Below, one piece after another: positions 1-7,533 of a stretch of 41,130 bases of DNA. Below the pieces are notes generated by a model that saw only the letters and a list, made by a program, of their open reading frames with translations, was not told the DNA's origin and did not search any database. Positions within the stretch are counted from its first letter, which is position 1. The number at the start of each line of letters is the position of its first letter. The stretch comes from Alkalibaculum sporogenes (lineage in GTDB: Bacteria; Bacillota; Clostridia; Eubacteriales; Alkalibacteraceae). A program made the translations under genes and the position numbers. The stretch covers positions 1 to 41,130 of the forward strand of contig NZ_WHNX01000024.1 of NCBI RefSeq assembly GCF_009362815.1, read 5' to 3'.

Positions 1-249
1 GAGCCAATCGGGCTTTTACAGGCACTTAACTCTCGCTTATCGTTCTTAACTGTCTTGAAATCTTGAAGCGGGAGTCTTAGTGCCTGTTAATGCGGGATAC
101 AGTGAAACTTTACTCAGTAGGGGCTCTTCATACCCTACTGAGTATTAGTTGAGCCAATCGGGCTTTTACAGGCACTTAACTCTCGCTTATCGTTCTTAAC
201 TGTCTTGAAATCTTGAAGCGGGAGTCTTAGTGCCTGTTAATGCGGGATA
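1..249 (+). repeat. Tandem structured repeat, probable 3' end of an IS200/IS605-type element
   Basis: Two identical 99-bp copies (1-99 and 151-249) are separated by a 51-bp spacer, giving a 150-bp unit. Each copy holds a long imperfect inverted repeat with arms AGGCACTTAACTCTCGCTT and AAGCGGGAGTCTTAGTGCCT; on the plus strand its one imperfect inner pair becomes a U-G wobble, which favours plus-strand RNA. In the plus strand the copy also reads as a short frame ending in TGA just before AGCGGGAGTC. That resembles the arrangement at the 3' end of tnpB genes, where the last codons overlap the guide-RNA (omegaRNA) scaffold and right end. The IS605 assignment is from memory of such ends and is inference; no transposase is visible because the window starts here. 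Confidence 0.5.
111..144 (+). other. Perfect 12-bp hairpin in the repeat spacer
   Basis: Arms TACTCAGTAGGG (111-122) and CCCTACTGAGTA (133-144) pair perfectly around a 10-base loop. It is preceded by AGTGAAACTT. The same AGTGAAACTTTA-TCAGTAGGGG core recurs alone at 26334, so it is a dispersed motif. A subterminal hairpin like this is what IS200/IS605 right ends carry, but it could also be the 3' hairpin of a small RNA. Confidence 0.6.
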
Positions 250-1008
250 AATATTCATTTTATTCCCACGCACGAATCCAATTATGGTTAAGTTAGATTT
301 ATGTGCTAAGTCAATTGCTATATCTGAAGGTGCTGATCTTGATACTAGCAATGGCACTCCACGTTTTATTACTTTATTAACAATTTCTGATGTTATCCTA
401 CCTGTAGTAAGTACTATCTTATCATGAAGATCTACGTCATCTAGAAATGCTTTTCCAAACACCTTTTCTAGAGCATTATGTCTCCCAATATCCTCTTCAA
501 AATACAGAATTTCTTCATAAGTACAAATAGCACAGCTATGTACTCCACCAGTAGCTTTAAATAACTCTGATCCATGGCTAAATTCTTTAACTAGCTCTGA
601 TATTCTCTGGTGATCAATATTAATCGAATTGATCAATACATTTTGTGGTTCTGTCACTGCAAATGATACTGTTCTTCCTTTTCCACAAGCAGTAGTTAAA
701 GTTCTCTCTGAAATTACATGATCTCCATTATATCCAAATAAGTCCTGTGAATTTAGTTTAATATATGCCGTTGAAGACTCTTTATTTATTTTGATGTCAT
801 TTATGTCGTTAAGCTCTTTAATAATCCCTTCAGATCGTAAAAAACCTACTATTAAAGCTTCCAATGAGCTAGGGGTACATAGTAGTGTCACAAAGTATGT
901 ACTATTAATATAGATAGATAGAGAGTACTCTACTGCTATCTTATCTTCTATGATATGTTCTTGATTATTTTGTATTCTAATTATCTTGTAAGTTTTAGAT
1001 TCTCTCAT
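196..1008 (-). CDS. fdhD: Formate dehydrogenase accessory sulfurtransferase FdhD
   Basis: FdhD passes sulfur from a cysteine desulfurase to the molybdenum cofactor of formate dehydrogenase, which is needed for enzyme activity. Visible family motifs are TTACGKGR (Cys108, in the usual FdhD cysteine-loop position), TGGVHSCAIC (153-162), EDIGRHNALEKV (172-183) and SRSAPSD. The start ATG follows AGGTGA, ten bases after the mobA stop, so the two genes are co-transcribed. The family normally ends soon after the RGxxxNIY segment. Here residues 255-270 (PALTGTKTP...FQDS) are encoded inside the second copy of the left-edge repeat, so the native end has been replaced by repeat sequence. The body of the protein looks intact and is probably functional. 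Confidence 0.93.
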   Translation of the reverse strand: MRESKTYKIIRIQNNQEHIIEDKIAVEYSLSIYINSTYFVTLLCTPSSLEALIVGFLRSEGIIKELNDINDIKINKESSTAYIKLNSQDLFGYNGDHVISERTLTTACGKGRTVSFAVTEPQNVLINSINIDHQRISELVKEFSHGSELFKATGGVHSCAICTYEEILYFEEDIGRHNALEKVFGKAFLDDVDLHDKIVLTTGRITSEIVNKVIKRGVPLLVSRSAPSDIAIDLAHKSNLTIIGFVRGNKMNIYPALTGTKTPASRFQDS

Positions 1009-1018
1009 CTGCTGTCAC

Positions 1019-1633
1019 CTAGCCTATTGATTTATTTATTGAATTATTTACATATTTTTCTAGATCTTCTTTTGTATTTAAATTTAAAAACATTTCCCAA
1101 TTAGGACTGTATTCTCTCGCTTTAACTTCATCTATATAATAACAATTTACTTGCTTTAGTAGATGAAAAACTGACTTTCTATCCCTTAGCAAATAACTTT
1201 CTATATCACTTAATATAGATTTAGAATAAAACCCATTAAATGGCTCTATCCATTCGGTTCCAAACATAGTAATACACGCATCAGATTTTGTCTCATTAAT
1301 TCTATCTTTCATGAATTTAATATAATCAAATTTAATATTTGGCATGTCACATGCAATAACATAAGCATACTCACTACTAGATTTTTTCAAGCCAATATGA
1401 ATTCCACTTAAAGGACCTTTTTGAACTATCTCATCCTCTACAGTTATGCAAGGTAATCCACTATAATAAGCAGGAGTATTAGTCACTACGATAATTTCAT
1501 CAAATTCTTTAGATAGCTTGTGAATAATATGATTGATTAATCGATTGTTATCGACATTTAATTGCTGTTTATCAAATCCCATTCTACTGCTTTTACCGCC
1601 TGCAAGAATAATAGCTGTTCCAAACTTTTTCAT
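1019..1633 (-). CDS. mobA: Molybdenum cofactor guanylyltransferase MobA
   Basis: MobA transfers GMP from GTP to molybdopterin, making the guanine dinucleotide cofactor used by formate dehydrogenases. The N-terminus carries the nucleotidyltransferase signature LAGGKSSRMGFDK (residues 10-22), and ACDMPN near residue 95 is the metal-binding Asp region. At 204 residues it is the normal MobA length, a single Rossmann-type domain without a MobB fusion. A GGGTG Shine-Dalgarno sits six bases before the ATG. It lies between fdhA and fdhD on the same strand, which fits a dedicated role in maturing that enzyme. A hairpin at 1711-1745 separates it from fdhA and may set relative expression. Confidence 0.93.
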   Translation of the reverse strand: MKKFGTAIILAGGKSSRMGFDKQQLNVDNNRLINHIIHKLSKEFDEIIVVTNTPAYYSGLPCITVEDEIVQKGPLSGIHIGLKKSSSEYAYVIACDMPNIKFDYIKFMKDRINETKSDACITMFGTEWIEPFNGFYSKSILSDIESYLLRDRKSVFHLLKQVNCYYIDEVKAREYSPNWEMFLNLNTKEDLEKYVNNSINKSIG

Positions 1634-1710
1634 ATCTACACCCCTTACGCAATGCGCATGTATTAGACGCTAGATTACAATTATTAATCATTTTTTCTCA
1701 ATATCGATAT

Positions 1711-1745
1711 AGAAGTATCCGTGAAAATATTCCACGGATACTTCT
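1711..1745. other. Perfect 13-bp hairpin between fdhA and mobA
   Basis: Arms AGAAGTATCCGTG and CACGGATACTTCT flank a 9-base loop. Neither strand has an immediate T-run, so it is not a canonical intrinsic terminator. On the minus strand it lies after the fdhA stop and before mobA, where it could stabilise the fdhA message or partly terminate it. Confidence 0.55.
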
Positions 1746-1856
1746 TACTGTATTATTAGAATCTAATCTCTATTTTGTTGTCAATTTTTATTATCATCCT
1801 GTAATAGATCATCATCTATTTTGTACGAGTGTATTAAAAATTCAAGTTATAAAAAC

Positions 1857-4559
1857 CTAATCTTTTATACGCTCTATTTTAACAGCAGATACTTTAAACT
1901 CTGGTATTTTAGCAGTAGGATCTACAACAGAATTTGTCAGATAATTTACTGCGCCATCAGCAAAATGGAAAGGCATGAATACAACATCTTCCTCAACTTT
2001 ATCTGTAATAGTAACTGTAGTAATTATTTCTCCTCTTCTTGAAGAAACTTTTGCTTTCGAACCATCTTCTAATCCAAGTCTATTTGCCGTAGTAGGATGG
2101 ATTTCCATATAAGAGTGAGGGAATAATCTATTGATTCCTTCTACTCTCTTAGTCATAGTCGCTGTATGATAGTGATACAACATCCTTCCTGTAGTTAAGA
2201 TATAAGGATAATCTTTATCTGCACTTTCGGCACTTTTTATATAATCAGCTGGTTTAAACAAACCTTTTCCTCTAGAAAACTTACCATCTTTGTGTAAAAA
2301 CTTAGTACCTGGATGATCTTTATCTGGACATGGCCATTGTAATCCTTCTTGATCAATTCTATCAAAAGATATTCCACCATAAGAAGGTGTAACAGATGCA
2401 ATTTCGTCCATAATCTCTGAAGCATTTGAATATACTTTATCATATCCTAGTTTGTTCATTAATGTCATTAATATTTCCCAATCTGGTTTAGAATTTCCAA
2501 TACAATCGATAGCTTTTCGTACTCTCTGAATTCTTCTCTCCGTATTAGTGAATGTACCCTCTTTTTCCGCAAAACTAGCTGCAGGTAATACTACATCTGC
2601 TAATTCTGCTGTCTCAGTTAAAAAGATATCTTGTACTACGACAAAATCTATCTTTTCGAGTGCTTCTTTCACATGATTAATATCCGGATCAGAAAGCATT
2701 GGATTTTCTCCCATTACATACAGAACCTTAAGGTCACCCTCTGAGCCCTTAGTCATAACCTCAGTAACAGTAAGACCAACTTTATTAGAAAGTTCTACAC
2801 CCCAAGCTTTTTGGAACTTGTTAATTACATCAGGATTCGCAACCTTTTGATAACCTGGTAAATCTCCTGGCAATGCACCCATATCACAAGCACCTTGTAC
2901 GTTATTCTGGCCTCTAAGTGGATTTACACCCGCAGATTCTTTACCAATATTTCCACAAAGTAACGCTAAGTTTGAAATACTCATAACACCTTGAGTTCCT
3001 GTACTATGCTGTGTAACGCCCATTGAATAGAAAATAGAAGCTTTATCGACACTAGCGTACATTCTAGCAGCTTTTCGTATATCTTCTGCATCTATACCAC
3101 AAATTTCTGCTACTCTTTCCGGAGTATAGTCTTTCATAACACTAACTAATTCATCATAATTTTCTGTGTTTTTTTCTATGTATTCTTTATCTTGTAGATT
3201 TTCATCTATAATTACATTCATCAAACCATTAAACAAAGCTACATTCGTTCCTGGTGTTATCTGAAGGAATATATCAGAATGCACCGCAAGATCGATCCTT
3301 CTTGGTTCAGCAACAATTAATTTTGCTCCTCTTTTTAAAGCTTGCTTAATATGAGATCCAATTACTGGATGAGTCTCTGTAGTATTAGAGCCAGTAACAA
3401 AAATAACTTCACTGTTTAATACTTCAAAATTACTATTTGTCATAGCTCCACTGCCTAAAGTAGTAGCTAATCCAGCCACTGTTGAAGCGTGACATAATCT
3501 AGCACAATGATCAACATTATTTGTGCTTATTACTCCTCTAAATAACTTTTGAAATAAGTAATTTTCTTCATTTGTACACCTAGCAGAAGAAAATCCAGCT
3601 ATTGAATCTGGTCCAAATTCTTCTTTTGCAACTTTGATTTTTGAAGCTATTAAATCATAGGCTTCATCCCAAGTTGCTTCTACAAACTTACCCTCTTTTT
3701 TAATAAGTGGAGTTTTTAGTCGATCCTTGTGATCAATAAATCTATATCCGAATTTACCTTTTACACATAATAGACCGTTATTTGCTAATCCTTTATCACT
3801 TGGTTGAACTTCAACCACCTTATTATCTTTTACTAATAAATCCATTTGACATCCAACACCACAATATGAACATGTTGTTTTAACTTTGTTAGTTTCCCAA
3901 TATCTAAACTTCTCTTTACGTTTTGGTACTAATGCCCCAACTGGACAGTTAGATACACAATTTCCACATGATACACATGTAGAATCTTTAATTTTTAATT
4001 CAAAAGGAACCGCTACATGAGTGTTATAACCTCTCTCGCTTAAGCCAATAGCTCCGACCTGTTGTAACTGTGAACATACTCGTACACATTTACCGCATAA
4101 AATACATTTGTTTTCATCATAGTAATAAAACTGATTTGTGTGATCAATTGGTTTATCTAATTTTTCATCGTCATTGTTAAAGTTAGCACTTTTCACGCCG
4201 TATTGATAACAATAATCTTGCAATTTACACTTGCCAGCTTGCACACAAGTCATACAATCTAAAGGATGTTTTGATAATAATAATTCCAACACTGTTCTTC
4301 TTGAACTTCTTACACTTTCGCTATCTGTGTATACTACCATTCCATCTGTCACAGGAATAGCACAAGATGGTGCAAGGCTTTTCGCCCCTTCAATTTCAAC
4401 GAGACAAATTCTACACGCTGCGCCATCAATTATATCTAATAATTCATGGTGGCAAAACGTAGGAATAATTATACCTATCTTTTTAGCAGCCTCAAGGATA
4501 GTAGTACCTTCAGCAACTTCTAGTATCTGTCCATCGATTGTAATTTTTATCATACTCAT
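1857..4559 (-). CDS. fdhA: Formate dehydrogenase catalytic subunit with ferredoxin-like N-terminus (Cys form)
   Basis: This molybdenum- or tungsten-dependent enzyme interconverts formate and CO2 in the cytoplasm (no signal peptide). Domains in order: a NuoG-type [2Fe-2S] domain (C36, C49, C52, C66), a His-Cys3 cluster (H98, C102, C105, C111), a 2x[4Fe-4S] ferredoxin domain (C152/155/158/162 and C195/198/201/205), then the bis-MGD oxidoreductase domain with its own [4Fe-4S] site (C230, C233, C237, C265). The active-site stretch HCARLCH has Cys356 where selenocysteine sits in E. coli FdhF, followed by His357. Length 900 matches the clostridial FdhA class. The N-terminal clusters normally relay electrons to NAD(P)-reducing or hydrogenase partners, none of which is in the window. 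GAGGTG precedes the ATG. mobA and fdhD follow. Confidence 0.93.
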   Translation of the reverse strand: MSMIKITIDGQILEVAEGTTILEAAKKIGIIIPTFCHHELLDIIDGAACRICLVEIEGAKSLAPSCAIPVTDGMVVYTDSESVRSSRRTVLELLLSKHPLDCMTCVQAGKCKLQDYCYQYGVKSANFNNDDEKLDKPIDHTNQFYYYDENKCILCGKCVRVCSQLQQVGAIGLSERGYNTHVAVPFELKIKDSTCVSCGNCVSNCPVGALVPKRKEKFRYWETNKVKTTCSYCGVGCQMDLLVKDNKVVEVQPSDKGLANNGLLCVKGKFGYRFIDHKDRLKTPLIKKEGKFVEATWDEAYDLIASKIKVAKEEFGPDSIAGFSSARCTNEENYLFQKLFRGVISTNNVDHCARLCHASTVAGLATTLGSGAMTNSNFEVLNSEVIFVTGSNTTETHPVIGSHIKQALKRGAKLIVAEPRRIDLAVHSDIFLQITPGTNVALFNGLMNVIIDENLQDKEYIEKNTENYDELVSVMKDYTPERVAEICGIDAEDIRKAARMYASVDKASIFYSMGVTQHSTGTQGVMSISNLALLCGNIGKESAGVNPLRGQNNVQGACDMGALPGDLPGYQKVANPDVINKFQKAWGVELSNKVGLTVTEVMTKGSEGDLKVLYVMGENPMLSDPDINHVKEALEKIDFVVVQDIFLTETAELADVVLPAASFAEKEGTFTNTERRIQRVRKAIDCIGNSKPDWEILMTLMNKLGYDKVYSNASEIMDEIASVTPSYGGISFDRIDQEGLQWPCPDKDHPGTKFLHKDGKFSRGKGLFKPADYIKSAESADKDYPYILTTGRMLYHYHTATMTKRVEGINRLFPHSYMEIHPTTANRLGLEDGSKAKVSSRRGEIITTVTITDKVEEDVVFMPFHFADGAVNYLTNSVVDPTAKIPEFKVSAVKIERIKD

Positions 4560-4597
4560 TCAGAATCACCTCAATATGTAGTTTATACCTTATTTAT

Positions 4598-4648
4598 ATT
4601 ATAGCATAATGTTATTCCATTTTATAATCATTTATAAGTATCTGTCAA
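4598..4648 (-). promoter_or_regulatory. Candidate fdhA promoter(s)
   Basis: On the minus strand TTGACA (4643-4648) stands 16 bases before TATAAA (4621-4626). Nearer the gene, TGCTATAAT (4598-4606) is an extended -10. Either could serve fdhA, whose ATG begins at 4559. Confidence 0.45.
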
Positions 4649-4743
4649 GTAAACGTTGTCATTTTACATAATATGTAATAATGTCTTTTTTTGTATAACT
4701 CTAATAATATTTATTGATTTTTTATATTGTTAATTCACAAGCA

Positions 4744-4772
4744 CAAAAAAAGTGAGTTGCCTCACTTTTTTC
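4744..4772. terminator. Intrinsic terminator after amt
   Basis: An 11-bp stem AAAAAAGTGAG / CTCACTTTTTT with a TTGC loop gives a T-run on either strand. On the minus strand it lies 15 bases past the amt stop and separates amt from fdhA. Confidence 0.85.
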
Positions 4773-4786
4773 GTGTTTTCTATATG

Positions 4787-6034
4787 TTACTCTACTATTG
4801 TTGTTGTCTTCATTTGAAAATCAGCATATCCTTCGATGCCATGTTCATGTAAGTCTAGTCCTTCTAACTCTTCTTCTGCTGTTACTCTAAGTCCGATTGT
4901 TTTATCTAGTACTTTAAATAAAATAAATGAAGTTCCAATAGTCCATACTGCAACTGTTAGCACACCTATAGCTTGGATACCTAGTTGTGTAAAACCACCA
5001 CCATAAAACAGACCGCCTTCTAAAGCAAATACACCTACTAAAAGTGTTCCTATAGCTCCACATATACCATGTACGCTGATAGCTCCAACAGGATCATCAA
5101 TTTTTAATTTATGATCGAAAAACTCAATAGAAGCTACTACTACAAGTCCTGTTATTGTACCAATTAAAGCTGCACCTGTTGGCGATACAACTGCACATCC
5201 TGCTGTAACACCTACTAAGCCTGCTAAAGCTCCGTTTAATGTCATGCTTACGTCTGGTTTTCCATATTTTATCCAAGTATATACCATTGCGATTACCGCA
5301 CCAGCTGCTGCTGATAAATTTGTAGTCACAAATATATTGGAAATTGCTGTGGCATTTTCTAAACCTGCTGCCTCTAATTGAGATCCAGGATTAAATCCAA
5401 ACCAACCAAACCATAAAATGAATACTCCTAATGCACCTAATGTAATACTATGACCAGGGATAACTTTTGATTTACCATCTTTGCCATACTTCCCAATTCT
5501 TGGTCCTAATATCATCGCTCCTACTAAAGCTGCCCAGCCTCCAACTGAATGAACTGCTGTCGATCCTGCAAAATCAATAAATCCAAGTTCACTTAGGAAT
5601 CCACCACCCCAGATCCAATGACCTGCTATTGGGTATATCACTAAGGAAATTACAAAACTAAAAATACAGTAAGTTATAAACTTTGTCCTTTCTGCCATCG
5701 CTCCTGATACTATTGTAGCAGCTGTTGCAGCAAATACTGTTTGAAATATTAAAAATGCCGCTGTAGGTATTCCAAAGTCGTAACTACCTCGTACAAAGAA
5801 ATCCGCTTTACCAATAAATCCACCTATACTCTCACCATACATTATGCTAAATCCTACTGCCCAGAAAATAAGAGATCCAATTGAAAAGTCCATTAGATTT
5901 TTCATGATAATATTGCCTACATTCTTTGACCTTGTAAATCCTGTCTCAACCATAGCAAAACCTGCTTGCATAAAAAACACTAATGTTGCTCCAAATAATA
6001 CCCATATAGTATCTATAGAAATTGCTAAATCCAT
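4787..6034 (-). CDS. amt: Ammonium transporter, Amt family
   Basis: A 415-residue membrane channel that takes up ammonium. It has the Amt pattern of about eleven hydrophobic helices. The conserved pore residues are present: Asp154 and His162 in DFAGSTAVHSVGG, and the second pore histidine His322 in DDPVGAISVHGICG. The protein begins directly in the first helix, with no cleavable signal peptide. GGAGGGG precedes the ATG. It follows the PII gene by about 70 bases on the same strand. Such glnK-amt pairs work together: PII in its nitrogen-sufficient state plugs the cytoplasmic face of the Amt trimer. Expression should depend on the unusual leader upstream of the PII gene. Confidence 0.96.
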   Translation of the reverse strand: MDLAISIDTIWVLFGATLVFFMQAGFAMVETGFTRSKNVGNIIMKNLMDFSIGSLIFWAVGFSIMYGESIGGFIGKADFFVRGSYDFGIPTAAFLIFQTVFAATAATIVSGAMAERTKFITYCIFSFVISLVIYPIAGHWIWGGGFLSELGFIDFAGSTAVHSVGGWAALVGAMILGPRIGKYGKDGKSKVIPGHSITLGALGVFILWFGWFGFNPGSQLEAAGLENATAISNIFVTTNLSAAAGAVIAMVYTWIKYGKPDVSMTLNGALAGLVGVTAGCAVVSPTGAALIGTITGLVVVASIEFFDHKLKIDDPVGAISVHGICGAIGTLLVGVFALEGGLFYGGGFTQLGIQAIGVLTVAVWTIGTSFILFKVLDKTIGLRVTAEEELEGLDLHEHGIEGYADFQMKTTTIVE

Positions 6035-6108
6035 TATTACCCCTCCAGTTTAATAATTATTACAAGCTTTGCTTGCTACTTTTTATGTTATAATTTCAAT
6101 TTTTCCTT

Positions 6109-6662
<554 letters not shown>

Positions 6663-6670
6663 GGTAATTA

Positions 6671-6708
6671 AAAAACGGAGTCTATATTTTATAAAATATA
6701 GACTCCGT
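6671..6708 (-). terminator. Intrinsic terminator inside the glnB leader (distal)
   Basis: A 34-bp perfect palindrome with arms ACGGAGTCTATATTTTA / TAAAATATAGACTCCGT (6675-6708). On the minus strand it is followed by TTTTT, as in a strong Rho-independent terminator. It lies between the promoter at 6865-6893 and glnB. Confidence 0.8.
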
Positions 6709-6794
6709 CGTCATACAAACGTTATTACTTGATAAATGCTTTAACCATTATATCTTTACAAATCATAAATAGATTTATATTATATAATTGATAT

Positions 6795-6829
6795 AAAAAA
6801 AGATCTGTATATATTAGATATACAGATCT
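6795..6829 (-). terminator. Intrinsic terminator just after the glnB promoter (proximal)
   Basis: A 12-bp stem AGATCTGTATAT / ATATACAGATCT (6801-6812 and 6818-6829) with a 5-base loop is followed on the minus strand by a run of T. It starts about 30 bases after the predicted transcription start. It would also stop read-through from the flavoprotein gene that ends at 6988. Confidence 0.85.
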
Positions 6830-6864
6830 GCATCGATCAAAATTATTAACTTTTAATTAACTAT

Positions 6865-6893
6865 ATTATATTCGCTTACAGAAAAAATGTCAA
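6865..6893 (-). promoter_or_regulatory. Consensus sigma-A promoter upstream of glnB-amt
   Basis: On the minus strand a perfect TTGACA (6888-6893) and a perfect TATAAT (6865-6870) are 17 bases apart. The predicted start is near 6858, giving a leader of about 400 bases containing two terminators and the dispersed element before glnB. Confidence 0.85.
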
Positions 6894-6987
6894 CAAAAAA
6901 TCGAATTATTTTTCAATCTATTTTTATATTGTTCACTTTTTCTTATATAGTTATTTGTAACAATTTTATATGTCACCCTATATATAT

Positions 6988-7380
6988 TTAGAATTTAGTC
7001 ACACGAGGCTCTGTCGTAAATGAATAAAAAGTTGCAACAGCATCTTTAAGATATAAGACTTCTGTGTTATCATCATCTACCTTATATCTATCCTTTAAAC
7101 CAGGATACTCGTCTAACATATGTTGTTTTGCCTCGATTCGCTCATCCCTAATGGCTGTTGCAGCGATACGAATCCACTCTCCACCACCAAAAGCACAAAT
7201 TTCAATTTTAGGATTTGCCTGCATCTGCTTTGATACCTCTTTTACTTTTCCTGTTTGAATGTATAGTTTATCCTCAAATATATCAACAGTTCCAAAAGGT
7301 CTAACCTTTGGTTCATCTCCTTCAACCGTAGCTAGATAATATGTCTGACAACTCTTTAAAAAATCATAGACTTCTTTCAT
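6988..7380 (-). CDS. Pyridoxamine 5'-phosphate oxidase-fold (FMN-binding) protein
   Basis: A 130-residue single-domain protein of the PNPOx-like split beta-barrel family, whose small bacterial members bind FMN or related cofactors. The recognisable elements are the opening helix and strand (FLKSCQTYYLATVEGDEPKV), then RPFGTVDIFEDKLYIQTG and FGGGEWIRIAATA, the usual flavin-phosphate and dimer-interface regions. Clostridial homologues are often annotated as pyridoxamine oxidase family or NimA-like, but substrates are generally unknown and this protein is too short to be a true PdxH. It appears monocistronic, with a terminator at 6795-6829 and about 150 bases to the next gene upstream. Confidence 0.82.
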   Translation of the reverse strand: MKEVYDFLKSCQTYYLATVEGDEPKVRPFGTVDIFEDKLYIQTGKVKEVSKQMQANPKIEICAFGGGEWIRIAATAIRDERIEAKQHMLDEYPGLKDRYKVDDDNTEVLYLKDAVATFYSFTTEPRVTKF

Positions 7381-7533
7381 CGTAAAACCTCCTAGTATTT
7401 TTGACCATTAGTGCTAACTTACTACTAAATTAACATGTTTACAAATTCTATTATATCACTTTACAAACTTTCGTAATAGATATAAATTGACATTTTTTAT
7501 ATGTTAGTTTGATATAGCTTTTATTCCATTTAT

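Noticed and set aside
1711-1745. Intrinsic terminator after fdhA
   Set aside because: The stem is perfect but neither strand has a T-run, so I list it as a hairpin only.
1821-2042. Plus-strand ORFs inside fdhA (also 4231-4581)
   Set aside because: They are antisense shadows of the formate dehydrogenase frame with no Shine-Dalgarno or family motif.
4643-4661. Repressor palindrome TGTCAA...TTGTCA near the fdhA promoter
   Set aside because: The half-sites are not true inverted repeats; the similarity comes from the -35 TTGACA itself.
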